Origin: Candidatus Heimdallarchaeota archaeon
GTDB lineage: Archaea; Asgardarchaeota; Heimdallarchaeia; Heimdallarchaeales; Kariarchaeaceae
Reading direction: 5' to 3'
Length of the DNA stretch: 13,328 nt
Assembly: GCA_030668165.1 (NCBI GenBank)
Contig: DAOUUM010000036.1
Span: 1 to 13,328 of the forward strand
The position numbers and the translations under genes are program-made. A model generated the notes under the pieces. It ran no database searches. It worked only from the letters and a program-made list of their open reading frames with translations, and was not told where the DNA came from. Positions 6,887 to 13,164 of this stretch are shown here, in pieces; within the stretch, counting starts at the first letter, position 1; each line of letters begins with the position of its first letter.

Positions 6887-8878
6887 ATGTTTGGCAATGA
6901 TGATTCATCAGATGTTAGAAAAGAACTTTTTACTAAAATTGGCGATGAAGAAATAAGTGATCCAGTGGCACTTCTCAAGAAAGGAGAGGAGGAAGAGCTA
7001 AAAGGTAATTTATTAGAAGCAAAAAAAATTTTTAAATCCTTGATAGACTTAACTAGTAGTTCAGCAATTCGATATGAGAACCAATCTCAACATCGGGCCA
7101 CTGCTGAGGCCTACTATATTCAAGCGGTGGCGCATGAACACCTGCAACAAACCCAGGAGCGAGATGAGAATTATAAGAAGGTAATAAATCACCTATTATC
7201 ATATGCTAAAACTGCATTGGCATTCGGCGAAGATGATCGTGGAATAACATCCGCAACATTAGCTGGGTTAGTCAGTGTAGTTTCTGGAAATAATGAAGAA
7301 GGATTTAGTATTTATACCGAGTATGAAACAATTGCCAAGACAAAGGAAAATTCAGTGAAATTAGTTAATATTCTCTATTCTCTGGGATATCTTATAGATG
7401 CTCTTAAAAATACAAATATGGGGGCATTAGCTGATGCAGAGACTCATATTTCAAAAGATCTGAATACGATGATTAAAACCGCAAAATTATCCGGTTTCTA
7501 TCCCCTGATGAAAACGGCTGTAAAATATGCTCAGGATGTATTGCAAAGCAAAATAAAAATGCCCAAAATCCAGCTATCCAGTGATGTACCACAAGATCTA
7601 CTGTTCAATGAGATGTTTGATTTGACTATCTCGATCTTGAATAAAGGTACTGGATCAAGTTATGGATTGCAATTCAATTTTGATGTTCCTGAAGATCTGG
7701 AACTTTTATCAGGTGAGAAATCTGTTGATATTGATGAGTTAAAATCACAAGGTAGACAGGATCTGTCTTATTCTCTTAGATATCAGACTGGACTGACAGA
7801 ACAAGAAGTCATAAAGAAGGTAAGTGGTGGTTTGACCTACAAAGATATGCTCCAAAATGAGCATAAACAAATTCTGGGAGAAATAGAGCTTGAATTCAGA
7901 ACATCAAGTAAGGAAAAGGAGTTTACTGAGAAATTAGAATCAATCTTGTCCGCTTATACTGATGTGCAGGATAATATCAAAACTAAGGCATACATTTCTG
8001 ATTTATCTGAACCTATGAATTCTATTGTAACTACCCTATCCAATATGGTTAAAGAAAGAATAGAGAGTCAAGACTACTTAGCTGCTGATAATTCAAACAA
8101 TATGCTGGATGAATTAGTCAAATGGCAAAAATCACTATTCGAGGGTGATTTCCCAGCGAAAATAGAAAATGAATTTGAACAAAAAATTCAGAAAGAGAAA
8201 ATTGAAATCGAAATTTCACTGAAAACAAGTTTTGAAGATGAGAAAAAGAATGCATTGCTTGTTCTCACAAGAGAGAAAGATTTGGAAAAGGCAAATGAGA
8301 TTGAAAGAACAACTAAAATGATGAAACAAGAAGCTCAGAAGGAAAAAACAGAGATGATCGATCTTCAAAATAAGGAATTAGCACGAATAAAACAAGTTGA
8401 GGAAAACAAATCAAAGAAAATGATGACTGAACTTGAGACCAAATTGAATGCTGGTTTTGTTGCTGAGATGAATAAGAAAAGTGATGATTTCGAAACCACA
8501 CTCAGAGATCTCAGAAACCAGCAAACCATTGAACTGGATACCGAGAAAACGAATCTTAAGAATGAGCTAATTCAAAAGCATAATGACGAAATTTCCTCTT
8601 TGAAAAACGAAAGTGATGGTGCTATCAGACGAATGGAAGAATCATCCAATGAAGAGAAAGAAAGTGAACTCAACAACCTTCGTACAAAATTAATCAAAGA
8701 AAAAGACGATGAGTTGATTACCCAAAAAGAGACCCTTGAGAGTGAATTAAGAGGAGTACACAGTCTAGAAATTGAGGAATTAACAAGTAATTTCAGGAGA
8801 CAACTAGAAGAGAAGGATAAGCAAATTGATGAACTATCCAGAAAGATGCGTGAATTTGGTAGCTCCACCTTAGACTAA
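6887..8878 (+). CDS. Large protein: alpha-helical (TPR/SNAP-like) head, beta-sandwich, long coiled coil
   Basis: I recognise the architecture but not the family. The 663-residue protein has no signal peptide or TM segment. Residues about 25-222 are helical, with TPR-like pairs (LLKKGEEEELKGNLLEAKKIFKSL; ATAEAYYIQAVAHEHL; and a tract near 160-220). Residues about 225-338 look like an immunoglobulin-type beta-sandwich: FDLTISILNKGTGSSYGLQF, then VPEDLELLSG, then SYSLRYQ, in the style of CARDB domains. From about 425 to 655 it is an almost continuous, highly charged coiled coil rich in E and K. A head that binds partners plus a long rod resembles tethering or scaffold proteins; this is inference. 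It diverges from pyk, and its stop directly abuts the stop of the convergent ubiquitin-fold gene. A likely TATA box lies 27 bases before its ATG. Confidence 0.85.
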   Translation: MFGNDDSSDVRKELFTKIGDEEISDPVALLKKGEEEELKGNLLEAKKIFKSLIDLTSSSAIRYENQSQHRATAEAYYIQAVAHEHLQQTQERDENYKKVINHLLSYAKTALAFGEDDRGITSATLAGLVSVVSGNNEEGFSIYTEYETIAKTKENSVKLVNILYSLGYLIDALKNTNMGALADAETHISKDLNTMIKTAKLSGFYPLMKTAVKYAQDVLQSKIKMPKIQLSSDVPQDLLFNEMFDLTISILNKGTGSSYGLQFNFDVPEDLELLSGEKSVDIDELKSQGRQDLSYSLRYQTGLTEQEVIKKVSGGLTYKDMLQNEHKQILGEIELEFRTSSKEKEFTEKLESILSAYTDVQDNIKTKAYISDLSEPMNSIVTTLSNMVKERIESQDYLAADNSNNMLDELVKWQKSLFEGDFPAKIENEFEQKIQKEKIEIEISLKTSFEDEKKNALLVLTREKDLEKANEIERTTKMMKQEAQKEKTEMIDLQNKELARIKQVEENKSKKMMTELETKLNAGFVAEMNKKSDDFETTLRDLRNQQTIELDTEKTNLKNELIQKHNDEISSLKNESDGAIRRMEESSNEEKESELNNLRTKLIKEKDDELITQKETLESELRGVHSLEIEELTSNFRRQLEEKDKQIDELSRKMREFGSSTLD

Positions 8879-9133
8879 TTAACCCCCCTTTACAACGGGT
8901 GAAATAATTAATTCTGACATAATTTTTAAATCCAAATCCCTAGGTAAGAGTAAATGTGAATTATTCATTATTAATAGCACCTCAGGAATCCCCTCCAAAT
9001 ATTTCTCAAGTTGAGGTATTGTTTTAATCACAAATTCAATTGCCTCGGCGACAGTCTTCAGTTCTGATGGTAGATCCAGATATTCCATTTTGGCAATTGA
9101 AACCAAATATGATAGAAATCTGATCCTAGTCAT
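8879..9133 (-). CDS. MoaD/ThiS/Urm1-type ubiquitin-fold protein with C-terminal Gly-Gly
   Basis: The product is an 84-residue protein with the size and pattern of the MoaD/SAMP family. It has a first strand TRIRFLSYL, LPSELKTVAEAIEFVIKTIP as the strand-helix unit, a second helix QLEKYLEG, strand EVLLIMNNSH, then LPRDLDLK and a last strand LIISPVVKGG. The final P-V-x-GG is the hallmark of MoaD (PPVxGG), and the stop directly follows the glycines, so no processing would be needed. In this family the C-terminal Gly is adenylated by an E1-like enzyme. It then carries sulfur as thiocarboxylate (molybdopterin or tRNA thiolation) or is joined to lysines (archaeal SAMPs). No E1 (MoeB/UbaA), MoaE or JAMM protease is in the window, so the role is open. 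The ATG is 25 bases from the A/T box in the first copy of a tandem repeat. Confidence 0.82.
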   Translation of the reverse strand: MTRIRFLSYLVSIAKMEYLDLPSELKTVAEAIEFVIKTIPQLEKYLEGIPEVLLIMNNSHLLLPRDLDLKIMSELIISPVVKGG

Positions 9134-9134
9134 T

Positions 9135-9206
9135 CTTGTTTGATTGTAAATTCAAAATAAATAAACGTGCCCTTGTCTGATTGTAAATTCAAAATAAATA
9201 AATGTG
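9135..9206. repeat. Tandem 35-bp repeat forming a duplicated divergent promoter
   Basis: Copy 1 is 9135-9169 and copy 2 is 9172-9206, a period of 37 bases with only two mismatches (9140/9177 and 9166/9203). Each copy contains AAATTCAAAATAAATAAA. In copy 1 this box, read on the minus strand, lies about 25 bases before the ubiquitin-fold ATG at 9133. In copy 2, read on the plus strand, it lies about 27 bases before the ATG at 9225. So each gene appears to own one copy of a duplicated TATA element. Confidence 0.75.
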
Positions 9207-9224
9207 AATAATCTAATCAGCATC

Positions 9225-10115
9225 ATGGTAAAAGTTGAATCTCATGAGATTATAACAACTGTCTCTATTGATTTAAACTTACCAAAACCCTATTTTTATA
9301 CTAATGCAAATATAACAGAAAATATGATTTACAGGGTCTATGTTGTAGATTCAAAGAGTATTCTTGCAATTATTAACTTTGAAGGCAAATTAACAAAATC
9401 CATCAAGATAGAATTACAATCTGGTCGAAATCTGAAGGAAGAAGTAAGAGCTGAGGTACTTGCTAGAATAGGATACGAATTCGGGTTTGAGGACGGATTA
9501 AAGGTTAATGCAGAACTGGCAAAGGAGGATATTGATTACAGATATATGCTGATGAACTATCCCGGATATCGCTTATATGCCAATTCATATGTCCACGAGA
9601 CACTAGTACTGGGATTGATTGCAGAGAATTTGGACAGTGAATCATACCAGGAAACCATCTCCAAATTTATGAAACGATTTGGAAAACCATTGACCTGGAA
9701 TAAGGAATACCGAGCCTTTCCCGATGCAGATAAGATTGAATCAATATCCGAAAAACAATGGAACAATTTGGGGATTGGTGAGAATTCTAAACTACTATCT
9801 AATCTCACCCAGGAAATACTGGAACTAATTGAAATCTACACCTACTATCCCATTTATGAAAGAGGGATTGAAAAACTCAAGGAATTGGGCTTTCTTAATG
9901 ATTACATAATCCGGCTACTGATGGTATATTCAGCTAGAAGATATGAAAAGGTATTATTTGACAATTTTACCGAATGGGTGGTGAAAGAAGAATTTGATGA
10001 AGAATTTAAAAGACTCAAGGATTTTGATGCTTGGGTGGATTCCAAATGGCAGGATATTCCTGCCATGGTCTTTCATCCCTATATTATGAGAAATTATCCT
10101 AGTTATCGCAAATGA
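9225..10115 (+). CDS. HhH-GPD superfamily protein, AlkA/DNA-3-methyladenine glycosylase II-like (divergent)
   Basis: The product is a 296-residue cytosolic protein. After an N-terminal region of beta character (1-100, like the AlkA N-domain) comes MLMNYPGYRLYANSYVHETLVLGLIAEN, which follows the AlkA pattern (x-x-x-x-PG-x-R-x ... FEALV-x-x-I-x-x-Q). KFMKRFGKPL and AFPDADKIESISEKQWNNLGIG follow, the latter matching FPTPEALA ... L-x-x-LGL. The helix-hairpin-helix (around 212-238) lacks the usual GIGxxTA glycines and reads ERGIEKLKELGFLNDYI. KVLFDNFTEWV (Asp 246) is where the family has its catalytic Asp (xxDxWxRR). Members excise damaged bases from DNA. Loss of the canonical hairpin suggests an altered substrate or loss of activity. 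ATG 9225 is preferred over in-frame GTG 9204 because of the TATA-like box in repeat copy 2. Family assignment is moderate. Confidence 0.6.
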   Translation: MVKVESHEIITTVSIDLNLPKPYFYTNANITENMIYRVYVVDSKSILAIINFEGKLTKSIKIELQSGRNLKEEVRAEVLARIGYEFGFEDGLKVNAELAKEDIDYRYMLMNYPGYRLYANSYVHETLVLGLIAENLDSESYQETISKFMKRFGKPLTWNKEYRAFPDADKIESISEKQWNNLGIGENSKLLSNLTQEILELIEIYTYYPIYERGIEKLKELGFLNDYIIRLLMVYSARRYEKVLFDNFTEWVVKEEFDEEFKRLKDFDAWVDSKWQDIPAMVFHPYIMRNYPSYRK

Positions 10116-10121
10116 ATTTCA

Positions 10122-10142
10122 AAATACAATAATTTTGTATTT
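10122..10142 (+). terminator. Inverted repeat after the glycosylase-like gene
   Basis: AAATACAA (10122-10129) and TTGTATTT (10135-10142) form exact 8-base arms around a 5-base loop, 6 bases past the stop codon. The location suits a terminator or 3' end structure. The second arm's TTGTATTT could also contribute to the promoter of the thiolase gene, whose ATG is 44 bases on. Confidence 0.35.
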
Positions 10143-10185
10143 GGTGTGCGATATCCTTATTGATTTTCTAGAACTGAACTGAATA

Positions 10186-11355
10186 ATGACAGACGTTTCA
10201 ATAATTGGGGCAGGAGTCACTAAATTTGGTAATCGGCAGGACGTGTCCTACAGGGAGCTCATGGCAGAAAGTGTAGCTGAGGTTCTAAGGACCATAGATA
10301 CTGAGATTTTGCCTAACAATTTCGATGGCTTATTTGTGGCAGCCGGTCAACCTGAACTGTTGAATGATCAGGCCAATGTTGCCAATCTAGCCGCTCAGGT
10401 GGTGGGAGCAACCCCATCTTTGATTTCAAGAGTAGAAATGGCATGTTCATCCGGTTCTGTAGCCTTCAGACAGGGTTGGATGGCGATAAAATCCGGTCTG
10501 GCCGATATGGTGTTGGTAATGGGTATAGAGAAAATGACACAGAATATGAAAGCTGCATCCAAAGGGTTGTGCATTGTGCCTGATGTGGAATATGAATCGA
10601 TTCATGGGATCACAGCTTATTCCGGATTTGCTCTCATTGCTAATCAGCACATGAAGGAGCATGGTACAACCAAGGAACAGATGTCGATGGTAGCTGTGAA
10701 AAACCATCACAATGGTGCCAAAAATCCAAAGGCTCATTTTTATGAGATGGGAGAGATCACATTGGAGAAGGCAATGAATTCAAGAATGGTATCTGAACCA
10801 CTCAATCTCTTTGATTGCTCTCCGATAAGTGATGGTGCATCTGCGGTGATTCTGACAAAATCTGAGATTGCAAGAAAATTTACTGATCAGCCAATCAAAA
10901 TCCTGGGTACTGCTCAGGGCATAGAGCCATCCATGGGGATATCCAATATGTCATCAATCACAGAATGGAAAGCACTGAAACAGGCTGCAAATTCTGCTTA
11001 CAGGATGGCAGAATTATCTCCATCGGATATACAAGTTGCAGAGACACATGATTGCTTCTCCATCGCAGAGATAATTGAGTATGAAGATCTGGGATTTACA
11101 GCTAAAGGAATGGGTGGAAAATTCATTGAGGATGGAGAATCACATCTTGATGGAAGTCTACCAATCAACACTTCTGGTGGCTTGAAAGCCAAAGGTCATC
11201 CAATTGGGGCCACAGGACTTGCCCAGATAACAGAGATTGTCTCTCAACTCAGGGGACAATCTGGAAAAAGACAGGTGAACGATGTGGAGATTGGATTGAC
11301 TCAGAATTTATCGGGATTTGCTACTCATCATGTTGTCAATATATTTGGAAAATAA
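10186..11355 (+). CDS. Thiolase, SCP-x/archaeal acetyl-CoA C-acetyltransferase type
   Basis: The 389-residue protein joins or cleaves acyl-CoA at the beta-keto position. In archaea the close relatives make acetoacetyl-CoA for the mevalonate pathway, and others act in beta-oxidation. The start VSIIGAGVTKFGNR is typical of the SCP-x/archaeal subfamily. The nucleophile is Cys87 in EMACSSGSVAF. AETHDCFSIAE (His288, Cys290) and GLKAKGHPIGATG (His338) supply the remaining catalytic residues. This subfamily uses HDCF in place of the C-terminal CxG of classical thiolases, so the enzyme looks complete. Archaeal thiolases of this kind are usually encoded next to a DUF35 zinc/OB-fold protein and often HMG-CoA synthase. 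Neither is present here, since the gene is followed by the SRP RNA on the other strand. CTTATTGATT (about 10157-10166) may be its TATA box. Confidence 0.9.
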   Translation: MTDVSIIGAGVTKFGNRQDVSYRELMAESVAEVLRTIDTEILPNNFDGLFVAAGQPELLNDQANVANLAAQVVGATPSLISRVEMACSSGSVAFRQGWMAIKSGLADMVLVMGIEKMTQNMKAASKGLCIVPDVEYESIHGITAYSGFALIANQHMKEHGTTKEQMSMVAVKNHHNGAKNPKAHFYEMGEITLEKAMNSRMVSEPLNLFDCSPISDGASAVILTKSEIARKFTDQPIKILGTAQGIEPSMGISNMSSITEWKALKQAANSAYRMAELSPSDIQVAETHDCFSIAEIIEYEDLGFTAKGMGGKFIEDGESHLDGSLPINTSGGLKAKGHPIGATGLAQITEIVSQLRGQSGKRQVNDVEIGLTQNLSGFATHHVVNIFGK

Positions 11356-11392
11356 TAAAAGAAAAGAATAAAACGCAGTAATAATAAAAGAT
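11343..11392 (-). terminator. T-rich tract ending the SRP RNA transcript
   Basis: Directly past the 3' end of the SRP RNA, the minus strand reads CTTTTATTATT, then GTTTTATTCTTTTCTTTTATT. Several T clusters without a hairpin are the standard archaeal terminator form. It overlaps the last bases of the convergent thiolase gene. Confidence 0.5.
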
Positions 11393-11723
11393 GCCAACCC
11401 ACTCTAGGCACGGATGAACTTGATGGGCCAATATTCTCAAGTATTGTGATCGCAGCTCCACACAGCTATTCTATAGCACGAAATCGCCCAGCTGGCTTGC
11501 TCCATTCCTGACCTGAGCCATTGGCCGATGAGGTGGTGCATAGCTTCCCTACGAAAACCAACTCCACTACGACCCCGTTTATAGGGGCCATGCTTCAACA
11601 CCTTGAAAACTGTCATATCAAACATTGGTTTGCCACCGCAGACACCTCATTGGCCGGATAGAGAGCATGTTTCCGTTACAAGGGAGGCCCTAGCTCCCCA
11701 CCTAGTGTTACCCGCGGGTTGAC
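11393..11723 (-). ncRNA. Signal recognition particle 7S RNA (archaeal type)
   Basis: This is the RNA scaffold of the signal recognition particle, which binds SRP19 and SRP54 and targets membrane and secreted proteins. It is about 331 nt, in the archaeal range (around 300-330). Its ends pair into helix 1: 5' GTCAACCCGC (11723-11714) with GTGGGTTGGC at the 3' end (11402-11393), allowing two G-U wobbles. The Alu domain has GGGGAGCTAGGGCCTCCC followed by TGTAAC (11680-11675), the UGUNR turn. The S domain shows helix 8 (11519-11494): GGCU / CAGG / UCA / GGAA tetraloop / UGG / AGCA / AGCC, with the conserved symmetric loop bound by SRP54. A GCCCC/GGGGT hairpin, in the revcomp of 11564-11590, is a helix 6 candidate for SRP19. 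GC content is well above the surroundings, as expected of a structured RNA. A 62-codon open frame inside it is not a gene. Confidence 0.93.
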
Positions 11724-11867
11724 TTAATCTTTTGACAGAAACCTTGGTTTCTACCAACTCATTGATGTCAAGGTAATTAAAGTAGTTTTGTTTACATCCA
11801 CTACATTCTTCATTTTATTCAATCATTTTCTATTAGAATCATAATTTCTTGACCTAAATAATAAGTA
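11724..11867. other. Intergenic region between SRP RNA and small membrane protein
   Basis: This region carries the SRP RNA promoter/leader and the 3' end of the small membrane protein gene. I see no other gene in it. Confidence 0.4.
11737..11752 (-). promoter_or_regulatory. Inverted repeat just upstream of the SRP RNA
   Basis: AGAAACC and GGTTTCT form exact 7-base arms around a 2-base centre, about 14-29 bases before the SRP RNA 5' end. No TATA box stands at the usual distance from 11723, but CTTTAATTACC (about 11772-11783) would put transcription start near 11752. The repeat would then sit in a leader that is processed off. Promoter placement is tentative. Confidence 0.35.
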
Positions 11868-12140
11868 TTAAGACATGTCAAATTGGATTTCTCCAGGCCT
11901 CTGTTCTTCGAATACCTTGAATATGGAAATAACAAAACCAAACATAACGAAGACTACTAAGAAATATCCCGATACAACAGACGCAGTGTTTACATCTCCA
12001 GTCAATATTTGAATTAGGTATGCCAGTATTAGACTTATAATGTATACTGGTACATAGATCATGGTAGTATATACAAATACTCTAATTGCAGGTTTGAGAG
12101 CTCTTTTCCAGCTTTCTTTATCAAAAAATGCAGAATCCAC
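11868..12140 (-). CDS. Small two-TM membrane protein, unknown family
   Basis: I do not recognise the family. From the GTG at 12140 the product is 90 residues: a charged N-terminus (MDSAFFDKESWKRALKPAIR), TM1 (IYVPVYIISLILAYLIQIL), a short polar loop TGDVNTASV, TM2 (FLVVFVMFGFVISIF), and a C-terminal tail FEEQRPGEIQFDMS. The K-x-x-W-K-R-A-L-K-P basic start suggests both termini are cytosolic. The frame is open to a TTG at 12185, which would add 15 residues. TTTTATACGG (about 12201-12210) would place transcription start near 12179, downstream of that TTG, so the GTG is preferred but not certain. It lies on the same strand downstream of the GDPD gene (70-base gap from GTG 12140 to that gene's stop) and could be co-transcribed with it. 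Confidence 0.62.
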   Translation of the reverse strand: MDSAFFDKESWKRALKPAIRVFVYTTMIYVPVYIISLILAYLIQILTGDVNTASVVSGYFLVVFVMFGFVISIFKVFEEQRPGEIQFDMS

Positions 12141-12210
12141 AAATACAATGATCAATCTCCATTTTTGAATATTGTTAAAGTTCAATATTTCTTTTACCGT
12201 ATAAAATCTT

Positions 12211-13026
12211 TTATTTTTCTGTTATTTCAATGCCCTTTGTACCGGTTCCACGATGAGCAATGATTAACCCCTCACCCTTTTTGGCATGTCTAGGATATTT
12301 TCCTGTCTCATCTGAGAATCTATGAAGCCTAGGAAAATCAGCCTCTCGTTCAATACTACCCAAGTTGGTACCTAGCTCAATTCCCGTTTCATCAATCAAC
12401 TCAACAATTTTGTCATATTTTGGATGTCTCAAACTAAAAATACCAAGTAAATATTGTTTGGCAAATAATACCCCCTTATAATTCTCGTTAACTGCATTTT
12501 TCACATGCCATTTCAGAGATTTCATGAGTATTCTTGGTAAGCCACCTGGATATATCAATTTTTGATTACATTCATTGACATAAGGAGTGATCGGATAGGC
12601 TTGAAAACGGTCATCGATTACAACTGGTGCAAGTAATTCCTTGTAAAAAGATAATATCTTGATATTTGATGGTGAAATATCCGCTTGATCAATAATTTTC
12701 GCAAATTTAGAATACACAATATCCGCAATTTGTGCCTTAACAGGCCATCCTCTTCTACAATCAGATTTGAATTCAATCCACATAACTCTTCCCTTTGACA
12801 TAAAATTGGGTATTTTTTCATTGGTCAGAAATTCCAATAGGGAGGGAACTCCTTTCTTCTTTAATTGTTCCAGGGTTAACTCCCTGATAACCTCGCCACT
12901 TGTCAATACCGGATCGTGGTAAAGGACAAGATCCTCATCCTTGGTGAGCCTTATATCTGTCTCAATTCCATCAAAATTGGATAAGCCAAATATTAGGCCT
13001 TCTATCGTGTTTGGTAGTAGTTTCAA
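12211..13026 (-). CDS. Glycerophosphodiester phosphodiesterase-like protein with HRG motif at the C-terminus
   Basis: GDPDs are TIM barrels that hydrolyse glycerophosphodiesters to glycerol-3-phosphate and an alcohol. From TTG 13026 the 271-residue protein has most catalytic blocks in the usual order: PNTIEGL (5-11), GIETDIRLTKDEDLVLYHDP (20-39, metal ligands Glu22/Asp24 and catalytic His37), and MWIEFKSD (82-89, Glu85). The normal first block, (I/V)-x-AHRG at the N-terminus, is absent there. Instead LIIAHRGTGTKG occurs at 254-265, six residues before the C-terminus. In a barrel, strands 1 and 8 are adjacent, so this could be a circular permutation that restores the active site. An in-frame ATG at 13068 gives MTKYYLHTGLV then TGA, just before this start, and may be a decayed original N-terminus. 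The gene diverges from triosephosphate isomerase, whose pathway its product glycerol-3-phosphate joins. Confidence 0.8.
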   Translation of the reverse strand: MKLLPNTIEGLIFGLSNFDGIETDIRLTKDEDLVLYHDPVLTSGEVIRELTLEQLKKKGVPSLLEFLTNEKIPNFMSKGRVMWIEFKSDCRRGWPVKAQIADIVYSKFAKIIDQADISPSNIKILSFYKELLAPVVIDDRFQAYPITPYVNECNQKLIYPGGLPRILMKSLKWHVKNAVNENYKGVLFAKQYLLGIFSLRHPKYDKIVELIDETGIELGTNLGSIEREADFPRLHRFSDETGKYPRHAKKGEGLIIAHRGTGTKGIEITEK

Positions 13027-13032
13027 CTTGAA

Positions 13033-13068
13033 TCAAACAAGACCCGTGTGTAGATAATACTTTGTCAT
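13033..13068 (-). other. 11-codon in-frame mini-ORF before the GDPD-like gene (possible N-terminal remnant)
   Basis: ATG 13068-13066 reads MTKYYLHTGLV and ends at TGA 13035-13033, two codons before the TTG of the GDPD gene in the same frame. H-T-G sits 10 codons before PNT, close to where family members have HRG before PENT. It may be the decayed first strand of the barrel, a leader peptide, or chance. A/T boxes exist that fit either the ATG (near 13094) or the TTG (near 13056). Confidence 0.25.
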
Positions 13069-13136
13069 TTCAATTGGAATTATCTATCGAAAATAATCTA
13101 TGTGCACTCGATTTGATATTTGAAAAACCGATTGAA

Positions 13137-13163
13137 TTTTATTTATTGGATTTAATATCCAAT
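13137..13163 (+). promoter_or_regulatory. TATA box and 7-7 inverted repeat at the tpiA start
   Basis: TTTTATTTAT (about 13136-13145) lies about 25 bases before the ATG at 13165, so the mRNA would be leaderless or nearly so. ATTGGAT (13145-13151) and ATCCAAT (13157-13163) form exact arms with a 5-base spacer between TATA box and ATG. A protein bound there would cover the transcription start, which suits an operator. Confidence 0.4.
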
Positions 13164-13164
13164 T

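Noticed and set aside
8313..8868. Minus-strand open frames of 62 and 98 codons rich in Ser, Leu and Phe
   Set aside because: They are antisense to the E/K-rich coiled-coil coding region, and their S/L/F composition is what antisense of such codons gives.
9135..9206. CRISPR-like repeats
   Set aside because: There are only two copies with a two-base gap and no spacers. They are explained as a tandem promoter duplication.
10447..10737. Minus-strand open frame of 96 codons
   Set aside because: It is antisense to the thiolase active-site region, which is clearly coding on the plus strand.
11437..11625. 62-codon open reading frame on the minus strand
   Set aside because: It lies wholly inside the SRP RNA, including helix 8. 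Its composition follows the RNA structure and it has no protein character.
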